Source: Camarhynchus parvulus (lineage: Eukaryota > Chordata > Aves > Passeriformes > Thraupidae). From it: 64,000 bases of DNA. The stretch covers positions 1,302,001 to 1,366,000 of the forward strand of contig NC_044585.1 of assembly GCF_901933205.1 (NCBI RefSeq). Reading direction: 5' to 3'. The position numbers were made by a program, and so were the translations under genes. A model generated the notes under the pieces. It did no database searches, was not told the DNA's origin, and saw only the letters and a program-made list of their open reading frames with translations. This document shows, one piece after another, positions 53,941 to 64,000 of this stretch; the first letter of the stretch is position 1; each line of letters starts with the position of its first letter.

Positions 53941-56900
53941 ATGCCCGCCGGACCCGTGCAGGCCGTGCCTCCGGCACAGCCCGCGCCCCCCGCCGAGAGC
54001 AAACCGGTGCGGGCCGGGAGGGGCGGTGAGGGAGGGGAGGGGAGCGGGGATGGAGCGAACCGCGTGAGGGGGAGCGGGGCCCTCACGGACCGGGCTGCGC
54101 TGGGCTGGGGGAGCTGCGGTTTAGTCCGGAGCGCTGCACTGACCCCTGCGCCCCGCTCGGGTGAGACCCCCCCGGCAGCATCCAGCCCTGGGCACAGCAC
54201 AGGAGGGACCTGGAGCTGCTGGAGAGCCCAGAGGAGGCCATGGGGGCGCTTTGAGGGCTGGAGCCAGGCTGGGAGAGCTGGGGGTGCTCACCTGGAGAGG
54301 AGAAGGCTCCAGGGAGAGCTCAGAGCTCCTTGCAGGGCCTGAAGGGGCTCCAGGAGAGCTGGAGAGGGACTGGGGACAAGGGATGGAGGGACAGGACACA
54401 GGGAATGGCTTCCACTGCCAGAGGGCAGGAATGGATGGGATATTGGGAATTAGGAATTGTTCCCTGGCAGGGTGGGCAGGCCCTGGCACAGGGTGCCCAG
54501 AGCAGCTGGGGCTGCCCCTGGATCCCTGGCAGTGCCCAAGGCCAGGCTGGACACTGGGGCTGGGAGCACCTGGGACAGTGGGAGGTGTCCCTGCCATGGC
54601 AGGGGTGGGATGAGATGAGCTCCAGGTTGCCTTCCCACCCAAAGCATTGCAGGATTCCTTGGGGACAGCAGGATCCTGCTGGGGCTGGGCAGGAGCTGAG
54701 CCCCTCCCTGGCTGCAGTGAGTGTGGGGGGTTCCCAGGAGCTGGGGGAGCTGCTCTGGCTCCAGGAATGATGTGAGGAAGGATTGAAAGTCTGAGGGAGC
54801 ATGGCAGGGCTGTGTGTCCCAGCACCCTCCCAGATCCTTTCTCTCTTGGCCATGTTCGTGTTCTTTGCAGCCTGAGATGGGAATATTCATTCCTCATGCA
54901 TTCCTGAGATGGGAATTCAGCTCCCACAGGGCTGGAGCTGCTGTCCTGACTCTCACACTGCAGCATCAGCACTCTTGGAGCTGACAGGGAGCTGCTCCCA
55001 CTGAGAGCCTTGGGAAGTTGTGATTCCCCCTAAAAACCCCGTGGCTTTTATGTTACCAAGGCAGCTTGGCACCACTGTTAAATAAAACATCTCAAGTGTG
55101 GTGTTGCCCCATCCTTGAGCTCCTCAAGATGATGTTCTGAGGGAGTGGGAATGAAAACTAGGAATGTTCCTGGTGCCTTTCTCTTAACACACTTTGTTAG
55201 GGTTGTGTTTTATGGAATGGTTTGCATTGGGGGGGACCTGAGAGCCCATCCCACCCCACCCCTGCCAGGGCAGGGACACCTCCCTCTGCCCCAGGCTGCT
55301 CCCAGCCCTGTCCAGCCTGGCCTTGGGCACTGCCAGGGACCAGTTTGACCTGAGATCATTTTCTGGCTCGGATTCTCCGTGGGTTTGAAGTTATCCCTGG
55401 ATTTTAAGTTATCCCTGACCGTTCCTGTTAGGATTATAAACATTTCCAGCAGATCTGACCTGGTTTATGACACCTTTTCTTGGAAGCTGCCTGGTGAGGA
55501 AAGTGAAGCAGCATCTTTAGTGTCCTGCAAAGGCAGCTCCTGGTTTTACTGGAATACAGAGCCATCCACAGGAAGGGTTCTGGGATTTTAGTTGGGATCC
55601 TCCTGTAACTTCAGAAAAACACTCTGTTGGAGATTTTCTCTTCAAAACAGCTTCTGTTGCAACTACAATGGCATTAAAAGCTGTGATTTATTTAATGTGG
55701 AGTTAATAACTCAGGTCCCACAGGCCCCTAGGGAGATACAGAACTTCCAGAGCTGGTGAGGAATGATGAATTATTCCTGGAAATGTTACTGGAGTATTTA
55801 AAAACAGCCTTGGGGTCTAGGCTGGTACAGTGAAAATTGTTGTGGTTCTCCTGGAGGCACCTTCCTTGTCCTGCTGTCCCTGTCCCTGAGAATCCAAGGA
55901 ATTGGTGGGATGGATGATCCAGATTCTTCAGCCAGTTCAGTGCTGAGGAGGAGGAGGGTGGATAAAGGTTCCTGTGTGCCATTGGGAGTGTTTGGAATGC
56001 CTGATCCTGACACCCCTTCACCTTTTGCAATGAAACTGTCTTTATTACAGCCAGAAGAGGAGCCTAAAGAGGAGGCAGCACCAGCCAAGCCTGTGGTGGG
56101 GATTATTTACCCTCCTCCAGAGGTCAGGAATATTGTGGACAAGACTGCCAGCTTTGTAGCCAGGTGAGTGGCACTGCTGGTGTCTCTTTCACCTGGGATT
56201 TTCATCCTTCTGCTGTTCAGTGCAGCTCTAGAAGCTGAGGCAGGTCCCAGTTTTGTGGTTTTGCATGAAGGGTTTTAAGGATTGAGAAAAGAAAACAACA
56301 ATATTCTACTGAAGAGGGTGTAAGATAGCCTTTTCTGGAGAAACTGGTAGTAAATAAATAAAATCCTTGTTCAAACGTGCAGTGGCTGCTGCCATAACTG
56401 GGTAACAGGGCCTGTTCTAAATGATCTGAAGGGGAAACCAAATACCACGTGCAAAGGGAGCCTTGGTACAGGAGTTATGGATGTGTTTTAGTGCTAAAAT
56501 GTGGGGTTTGGTTTCAGAGAATTACTAAATGCTGCTCCAGTCAAACCCTTATTGTGTAACTCATCTCCAAAGTGCTGCCAAGGAGTGTTGGCTGCTTCTG
56601 AGCATAAGGGACTGTGTTTATCCCTTGGGGTTGCAGAGACCTCCTCTTTTGGAGGAGGTGGAGTGTTTAAATGAGACTGGGAGATATCCAGAGAATTGAA
56701 GAGGAACACCCTGTGGCAGCTGGGAATTTTCTCAGACTGCCCTGAAGTAGCTGGCTTGTGCTTCAGGTGGGAGGAGGGGGTGTTACCTGGGCTGGGGCTC
56801 CTAAATGCAGCACTCTGGGCTGCTCAGTCCCTGCACAGGCTGATGTTTACCTGATTTTTTTCCTTTATATGATCTTTCTGGAACTGAAATTAGTCTTGAG

Positions 56901-59900
56901 AACTTGTTAATAGAGCAGATAAAATTGATGTAGTAATTAACTTGTCAACTTCATGCTTCATAACTGTAAAGTTCAGTCAGTGGTGGAAATGACCTTTGAG
57001 TGCAGACAGATGTGACTGTGGAACACTTGTGAGTGTGAATTTTTAAAATTCACATTAAAGACAGAATTAGGGGGACAATTGTATCCAACCTGTGTGTGAC
57101 CAGCTGGGTTTGAGCTAATGAAAGAGAAACTCCTCACATGTGAGAGAGAAAATGGTCTTCAAGGGGCTGGTGCCTCAACATGTCCTAGTCTGAAAGAAAC
57201 ATTTACCCTTGAGTTGATGATGATCTAAACAAATTTTCTTCTTGCTCCCCAGAAATGGTCCAGAATTTGAAGCCCGAATTCGTCAGAATGAAATAAACAA
57301 CCCCAAGTTCAACTTCCTGAACCCCAACGACCCTTACCATGCCTACTACCGGCACAAGGTCAGCGAGTTCAAGGAGGGCAAAGCCCAGGAGCCCTCGGCT
57401 GCCATCCCCAAGGTCATGCAGCAGCAGCAGAGTGCCCAGCAGCAGCTCCCACAGAAGGTGAGGGTTCCTTTTCATCCCTTTGGGGAAGAATTTGGCCACT
57501 TTGGAGTGGTGTCATAGCCTGGGGTTGAGAAGAAAGGCAGCTTGGAAGTCAAGAAGGAGCAGTGGTTGTACAGATGTCAAAATAGCAGCAGTGACAGGCT
57601 TGGAGTTGAGTGTCTGGGGCTTTGTTTTGATGCAGATGTGTATCTCCCAGGTGCTGGGAACTCAGAGCTGTTTGAAACTGCCAAATACAGTTTAATTGGT
57701 CCATGCTAATTAACTTTAGCTCTGTGTTGACTTACAAAGTACTTAGACCAGGGATCCACTTGGACTGGATGTGGCAGAAGCAAGCCTTGGGAATCCCTTG
57801 GAGTTCTGCTTGGCCTTGTTGCATGCAGTTTTGTAGAAGGATCAACCTCCCCTTAAAACTTGGGGTACAAAATGCTGCTCACCTTGCTCAGCTGTGCCTT
57901 TAAACATTCTGGGTAGGGAAGGGCATGGAGTGAATCCAGGGCTTTTCCATGCTTGGTGTGAGCAGCAGCCCCACTGCTGGCCCTGGGAGGCCTATAGCAA
58001 AGTCCTGATACATTCCAGATTTGTTTGTTGTTGGAACAACAATTTTAATAGTATTGAATTATACCTGATGGTTTCTTATTCTTGCACCTGCCAGGATGGC
58101 AACTGGCATTGCTTTCCTGCAGCAGCTGGAAGTGTTTGGTGACTGTTCCTTGCAGGTGATGCCTCAGGTTTTAGCTTTTGTATTTTTCAGGTTCTATTCT
58201 GCTTTAGTGTGTAAGTCTAGGCTTCATATGAGGGGATGGTGAGCTCTCTGCACAGAGCAGGGAGACAAAACAATTCCTTCTCTAGCTGGGGACCAAGGAC
58301 AAATGATCCAAATCTCAGGCCCAAGAGCACAAACAACACAGGCTGAAGAGAGAAAATAAGAAAGATGGGACTGCAGAGGCTAAAGCTGGAATTGGACAAT
58401 TAGCTCCAATATGCAATGGAGCAAAATTTGTAGAAGTGGGAGACCCCGTGACCGGTTGCCCATTTTGTGGCCATTTTGGGTTGTGCTGCCCAAGGTGGGT
58501 AAAATCCCTACTTTATCCTTTAGCTCTGTCTTCTCGGGAGTTCACAGTTTATTGCAGCCCTGGGACACGTGCCAAGTCTCTGTTTCAGCTGCACGTTTGA
58601 GGAATGAGTCGGAGCTCTTCAGTTCTTGGTCTCAGAGTTGTTTATTGTATCTTATCTATAAAAATTTTTCTCCTGTCCAGCCGAGGTCCATTCAGCAGGA
58701 CAGCCAGAGGCACTCTGCCTGCCCCCAGGGTGGTGTTATCTCTTTGTACTACAAACCATGTATAACATGTTTACAATTACTTTCCAATACCTATCACCCA
58801 TGTTAGACAGTAAGCTTCTATTCTAAACCAATCCCAAAGTGCCACCATCACAGCAGAAGATGGAGGTAGATGAGAAGAAGAAGAAAGGCTGGACACACCC
58901 AAGTCCCTCCATCTTGTCCCCAAAACCCCTATTCTAAAAACCCCAAAATCTACTTTTTCACCTAGTGATAATTTTGTTATTACACTGCTTAAACTTCTGT
59001 GGCTTTCAGGTCTTCATACAAAGCTGGTAATTTGCTCCACGGGTCATAATCAAACCCCAGGTGTTCTGGGCTGTGTGCCAGGGTCTCTGAGCCCGCTGGC
59101 AGGGGTCCCGGCAGCTCTGGACACCCAGAGGGATGTGCTGAGTTCCAACACTGTGTAGCCTCTGTTGTAGCTCAGCCTTCCCAAGGCACCCCAGGAAGTC
59201 ACGGGCCGTGTGTTCTCCCTGCAGGTGCAGGCCCAGGTGATCCAGGAGACCGTGGTTCCCAAGGAGCCCCCGCCTGAGTTCGAGTTCATCGCGGACCCTC
59301 CGTCCATCTCGGCCTTCGACCTGGACGTGGTGAAGCTCACGGCGCAGTTCGTGGCGCGCAACGGGAGGCAGTTCCTCACCCAGCTCATGCAGAAGGAGCA
59401 GAGGAATTACCAGTTTGATTTCCTGCGCCCCCAGCACAGCCTCTTCAACTACTTCACCAAGCTGGTGGAGCAGTACACAAAGGTACTTACACAAAGGTGC
59501 TCCAGGCAGGGGGATTCCTTCCACAGCAGGAATGGGGCTGATGAAGCCCTACAAACCAGCCAGGCTGGAAATATCCAGGAATCCATCCTTGAAATCCTAC
59601 TCTTCAGAGTGGATATTGTGCTCAATACAGTGGGCTGTCACCTAAATGTACCACATGCTATTTTAATCTCTATTAAAGTTGGTTTAATTTTGTTTTTTTA
59701 ACCTGGAGGATAATTGGAAGCTTATATAATAATATAAATATAACATTATACATATTATATAATATACAAAAATATAATATTGTTTATTTTATTTATATTT
59801 ATTTTATATATTATATATAAATATATAATAAATATAATACAGAAAATATAAATAAATATATATATAATAAATAAGTATAATTGTATATAATATTATATAT

Positions 59901-62900
59901 ATAGATATAATGTAAGTTGGAAATTTATATTTTGAAGGGCAGAGATGAGCAGTAAGTATTGAGAAGGCTGCAGTAGAATAAATGGGATATAGTCCTCAGG
60001 ATCTGCTGGTATTTTTAGCAGTGTGGAAAGGGAATAATTGCTCTGAAAGAGGCTTTGGCACAAAGAACTGTCACCAACTGTTGTGCAAAATGTGTTTCAG
60101 ATCTTGATCCCACCGAAGGGCTTGCTCCTCAAGCTCAAGAAGGAGGCTGAAAATCCCAAGGAAGTCCTAGATCAGGTATTCCAGAAAAAAAAAATGCTGA
60201 AACATTTTGGTTATGTTTTGAATTTTTTCTCTTTGCATGTTTTTGGCTTGTTGGCAGCAAATAGAGAATAAAATGGATGTGTCACTTGCTGTCACTCAAG
60301 TACAGGGGGCTCAAAGTTGCTTTAAGCTGCAGCTGGTGTTCGTATTGGGGGTAGTTTGTGGCAGCACAGAGATACTGCACAACCCCATTTCCAAGTGGTT
60401 ACAAAGTGGAATCCTGGAATATCCTGAGTGGGAAGGATCCCAGCACCCAGTCCAGTCCCTGGCCCTGCCCAGACCCCCAACAACCCCACCCTGCCCATCC
60501 CCGGCAGTGCTGCCCAAAGGCTCCTGGAGCTCTGGCAGCCTCGGGGCCGTGCCCATTCCCTGGGGAGCCTGGGCAGTGCCAGCACCCTCTGGGGGAAGAA
60601 CCTTGCCCTGAGCTCAGCCTGACACTGCTCCAGCTGTTCTTCCTTTCATTACCAAACCAACAGTGGGACAGCTGTGCTGTTCCTTGTCTGACACCATCCT
60701 CTGTCTGCTCCTGCAGGTCTATTACAGAGTGGAGTGGGCCAAGTTCCAGGAGCGAGAGAGAAAGAAGGAGGAGGAGGAGAAGGAGAAGGAGCGTGTTGCT
60801 TATGCCCAGATTGACTGGCATGACTTTGTGGTTGTGGAAACAGTTGACTTCCAGCCCAATGAGCAAGGTACTGATGTTAAATGTTGTCAGGAAATGTATC
60901 CTGAAGTGCTATTTTTAGGCAGACATTGGGGTTTACAGCATTTTTATCCTTCAGAGTTGAAGGGAAAAGCCTTACACTGACATTTTGCAGGGCTGTTGTT
61001 TTTCTCTGGAGTCACTGTTGTTCTCCTTGAAGGAAGTCCAGAACTGCAGTAGTGTCCACTTCTCCACTTCCACCAAGACAGCAGAGCTTGTCCCACTTTC
61101 TAGTAGTGCTTCCATTTATAAGTCACTTTATCTTCATGTGTCATGCTGGTGTTTGTATAGACTCCATCCATTCCCTTCCTTATCCCCTGGCTGCCAAGGA
61201 TTTTGTTGCCAGTGCTTTCTGTTGAAGAATTGGTATTTCTGTCAGGGTGTGTTGAGTAATGAAATGGGATAGAGAAACAGAAGCTCTGTTTTCTGCATTG
61301 TAGGGAATTTCCCTCCTCCCACCACTCCAGAAGAGCTGGGAGCTCGAATCCTGATCCAGGAGCGTTACGAGAAGTTTGGGGAAAGTGAGGAGGTGGAGAT
61401 GGAGGTGGAATCAGATGAGGAAGATGAAAAGCAAGAGAAAACAGATGAGCCTCCAGCCCAGCTGGATCAGGACACACAAGTGCAGGATATGGATGAGGTA
61501 ACTGGACAACAGGATTTTGTCCCCTGAAGTTCATGTGGTTTATGATGGTCCCCACTTTCACTGTAAGTATTCTTCAGTTTCTTGAGGAAATGAAATTTCC
61601 CTCTGATGACATCTCCAAACAACCTGTTATTGCCAGAATAAGGTTGTTTTTTTAACGTTTTCCATGACAATACAAGCTCCAAGAGAAAAATCCAGTAATC
61701 TTGGCACCCAGTGGTGTGGATTTTATATTTCTGTGGCTTTAAGTCTTTCAGGCTATTTTGTGCCCAGAGTCTGGAGCACTGAAAGATGACTCATCTTAGC
61801 CTCTGCCCACTGTAAGCTGTTTTTCTGGTAACAGGGAACAAGAGTGTGGTTAGCTGTGAGCCCCTGTGCACAGGGCTGCTGTAATGTGGAAGCTGAGGAA
61901 TATTTGCTTCCTCTTCTGGGGCTGCTGAATTTCTGAGTCATGGTCCAGAGGAACCACTATGCCATAGGTGTCCAAAACAGCTCCGTTGCTTTGAAGCTGC
62001 ATAGTCTGTTCTTAAGCACTGTATAGGGTGTCTTAAAGGGATTTGACCACTGGAACTTGGTTGTGATTTTTGTTTCCTTTTCAATAAGGGGTCAGATGAT
62101 GAAGATGAAGGTCAGAAGGTTCCTCCTCCTCCAGAAACCCCAATGCCACCCCCACTCCCCCCGACACCAGATCAGGTCATTGTGCGGAAAGATTACGACC
62201 CCAAAGGTAAATCAAACTGAAAAACCACCTTTGTTTCTTCCTGAACAATCCCAAACCATTTGTTTCTAGACTGAACCAACACTGTGGTTTTGTTCTCCTA
62301 GCCTCAAAACCGTTGCCACCCGCCCCGGCTCCTGATGAGTACCTGGTGTCTCCCATCACTGGAGAAAAGATTCCTGCCAGTAAAATGCAGGAGCACATGA
62401 GGATTGGGCTCCTGGATCCCCGGTGGCTGGAGCAGCGGGATCGATCCATCCGGGAGAAGCAGAGTGATGACGAGGTCTATGCCCCAGGTCAGCTTGAGCA
62501 CTGATTGCACAGCCCCTCACTGCCCCCACTGAGCAGGACCATCTGAAATGGAGCTCTGTATGTGATGCCCTTTCTGTGAGAATGAGATGGGAATGTTTGT
62601 CAGCTGTTGCTGGGCACTGTCTTTCCAAAGAAAAGGAAAGTTGGACTTTAAAGGTCCTTGTGGTCCCTTCCGACTCAGAATATTCTGTGTGAAAAGAGCA
62701 TCACTCAGCCACTAGGTATCAACTGACAGATCAGTAAGAGGCTTGGTTATGTTCCTTGAGATAAGAATTGCTCTTTTTCCCTCAGGTTTGGATATTGAGA
62801 GCAGCCTGAAGCAGCTGGCAGAGCGTCGTACTGATATCTTTGGTGTAGAGGAGACTGCCATTGGTAAAAAGATTGGTGAAGAAGAGATCCAGAAACCAGA

Positions 62901-63335
62901 GGAAAAGGTAGAGTAGAAATTGGGAATTTGTGTCTGATTGGTTGGAGTTCTTTTTATAATCAGTTCCTGTAGCATTGTGAATGCTCAAAGACACAAGAAT
63001 CTTGCATTTTTTTATTTCTATCAAGATTTGCTCTCTGGATTTCTTTGCAGTCTGGCCAGGTTGAGTTAATCTGATTTATTTTACTCTCTCAGGTGACCTG
63101 GGATGGCCACTCGGGCAGCATGGCCCGCACACAGCAGGCTGCCCAGGCCAATATCACTCTGCAAGAGCAAATTGAAGCCATCCACAAGGCCAAGGGACTG
63201 GTGCCAGAGGATGACAGCAAGGAGAAGATTGGGCCCAGCAAACCCAATGAGATACCCCAGCCACCCCCTCCTTCCTCAGCCTCCAACCCCCCTGCCAGTG
63301 CCCAACCCATCACGTCTGTACCTCGCCCACCCACC
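53941..63335 (+). CDS. SF3A1: Splicing factor 3a subunit 1 (partial, 3' end beyond window)
   Basis: Essential U2 snRNP subunit (SF3a120/Prp21) needed for 17S U2 assembly and branch-site recognition. Eleven coding exons are visible: 53941-54006, 56051-56163, 57253-57457, 59225-59482, 60101-60175, 60717-60867, 61304-61497, 62089-62206, 62302-62487, 62786-62907, 63093-63335; 577 codons of about 793. Starts MPAGPVQAVPPAQP. SURP1: PPPEVRNIVDKTASFVARNG, NPKFNFLNPNDPYHAYYRHK. SURP2: FDLDVVKLTAQFVARNGRQF, YQFDFLRPQHSLFNYF. Then comes a charged coiled segment (WAKFQERERKKEEEEKEKER), the SF3a60-binding region, acidic SDEEDEKQ and GSDDEDEGQ runs, and the Pro-rich linker beginning QPPPPSSASNPPA. The last visible exon ends VPRPPT at GTGAGT; the remaining proline-rich region and C-terminal ubiquitin-like domain lie beyond base 64000. 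Nearly identical to human apart from the N-terminal 40 residues. Confidence 0.98.
54178..54650 (+). mobile_element. CR1 LINE 3' fragment, SF3A1 intron 1
   Basis: Plus-orientation CR1 close to the copy at 9190: GGGTGCTCACCTGGAGAGGA, TGTTCCCTGGCAGGGTGGGC, GGCACAGGGTGCCCAGAGCA, ending GATGAGCTCCAGGTTGCC. Confidence 0.88.
55215..55345 (-). mobile_element. CR1 LINE 3' fragment, SF3A1 intron 1
   Basis: Reverse-orientation stub: GGAATGGTTTGCATTGGGGG ... CACCCCTGCCAGGGCAGGGA ... GGCCTTGGGCACTGCCAGGG. Confidence 0.8.
58570..59140. mobile_element. LTR-type endogenous retroviral remnant, SF3A1 intron 3
   Basis: Block with GAGGAATGAGTCGGAGCTCT, GTCTCAGAGTTGTTTATTGT, CAGCAGAAGATGGAGGTAGA and CATACAAAGCTGGTAATTTG, recognised as a repeat common in passerine genomes. 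Boundaries are approximate and I could not identify target duplications. It ends about 85 bp before SF3A1 exon 4. Confidence 0.6.
59735..59925. repeat. AT-rich (TATAA)n-type tract, SF3A1 intron 4
   Basis: About 190 bp composed almost only of A and T (ATATAATATACAAAAATATA, TATTTTATATATTATATATA), in sharp contrast to the GC-rich window. Confidence 0.93.
60412..60650 (-). mobile_element. CR1 LINE 3' fragment, SF3A1 intron 5
   Basis: Reverse-orientation CR1 of the 11985 subfamily: GAATATCCTGAGTGGGAAGG, CAACAACCCCACCCTGCC (about 60479), GGAGCTCTGGCAGCCTCGGG, CTCTGGGGGAAGAACCTTGC. Confidence 0.85.
62640..62700 (+). mobile_element. CR1 3' tail remnant, SF3A1 intron 9
   Basis: Short GTTGGACTTTAAAGGTCCTT ... 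TTCCGACTCAGAATATTCTG, the usual CR1 3' terminus. Confidence 0.6.
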
Positions 63336-63666
63336 GTGAGTGTTTGGGCTCTCAGAAGCCAATTACTGGGGCTGTAGTTAATTAGGAGGGATCCTGATGG
63401 AGAGCAAGTGTGCTGGCATGGAAGATAATTTTGTGGGAAGTTTGTGGTTTAAGAGTAGTTTGGAAATACTAGAAGAACCGTATTGAAATTGCTGTTTAAA
63501 ATGGAATATCATACTTAGGTGGAGTTTTTGCCTTAAGGGTATCAAAAAGACTGGGATCAGCTGGGCAGTGGGATTTTGGAGGCAGAGAATATGGCTAAGA
63601 AAGGGATGGCTGGGGGCCTTTGTAGGTGTAGAGTGATGTTGGACAGAAGCAGCCCAAGGTAAGAAG

Positions 63667-64000
63667 TGTCACTATAGGACACGAAAGAACACAAGCTCAC
63701 ACCGCTGTTTTCAAGGTGAAGAAAAAAGAGAAGTTTATTTTCTGACTCCAACATTTATAGTTCTCCAAAAGTGACAGTGGATTGGAGGGTGACAGTGCCA
63801 CCTCTCCAATGACACTAGACAAACTAACAGTCTATCAACTTTCTCCTTTTTTATAAAAGAATGCAAAACAATGAGTTACTTACAGAAAGTGTGTAAAAAA
63901 GTTCGCTACAAAAATGTTAACATCAGAAAGCTTAGAGAAATCTTAAAAAATCAAAGCAACAAGAAGGGATCTGCTGTGAGTCCCAAACAGCAATTTAGCA
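63667..64000. mobile_element. LTR-type retroviral remnant at window end, SF3A1 intron 11
   Basis: Starts TGTCACTATAGGACACGAAA and includes GCTCACACCGCTGTTTTCAA, AGTGACAGTGGATTGGAGGG and AGTTACTTACAGAAAGTGTG; resembles songbird LTR repeats. Runs off the right edge, so its length and 3' end are unknown. Confidence 0.55.

Overview
This is vertebrate, almost certainly avian and probably passerine, genomic DNA. The sequence is GC-rich with short, compact introns. It carries many 3'-end fragments of CR1 LINEs, passerine-type solo LTRs and an exceptional density of minisatellites, all typical of a bird microchromosome. Gene order matches human 22q12.2, inverted (chicken chromosome 15 by established synteny): SLC35E4, TCN2, PES1, GAL3ST1, a ZP3-like gene, MTFP1, SEC14L2, RNF215, CCDC157, SF3A1. 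I assembled exons by hand from reading frame, GT/AG sites, splice phase and recalled human proteins.

Layout: SLC35E4 and TCN2 lie on the minus strand (452-6315). A 1.4 kb divergent promoter region with a striking nine-copy 36-bp array follows (7138-7440). PES1 (+) runs to 15057. A repeat-rich stretch leads to GAL3ST1 (+, 21332-24041). Next is a ZP3-like membrane glycoprotein gene (+, 26390-29115) that appears to lack the ZP-N half. MTFP1 and SEC14L2 follow on the minus strand (29644-37261). After 3.9 kb of almost pure minisatellite comes RNF215 (+, 41209-45128), with an apparent frameshift in exon 1. CCDC157 (-, 46264-53431) and SF3A1 (+, 53941 to beyond the window) share a 0.5 kb head-to-head promoter.

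The genes are unrelated housekeeping or metabolic loci rather than a pathway: nucleotide-sugar-transporter-like membrane protein, vitamin B12 carrier, 60S ribosome biogenesis (PES1), sulfatide synthesis (GAL3ST1), egg-coat-type ZP protein, mitochondrial fission (MTFP1), lipid transfer (SEC14L2), RING E3 ligase (RNF215), coiled-coil protein (CCDC157) and U2 snRNP splicing (SF3A1).

The most unusual items are the regular array of ZNF143/THAP11-like motifs between TCN2 and PES1, the ZP-C-only gene at the place where mammals carry extra SEC14L paralogues, and a ~300-bp-arm palindrome in CCDC157 intron 1 that was later hit by a solo LTR.
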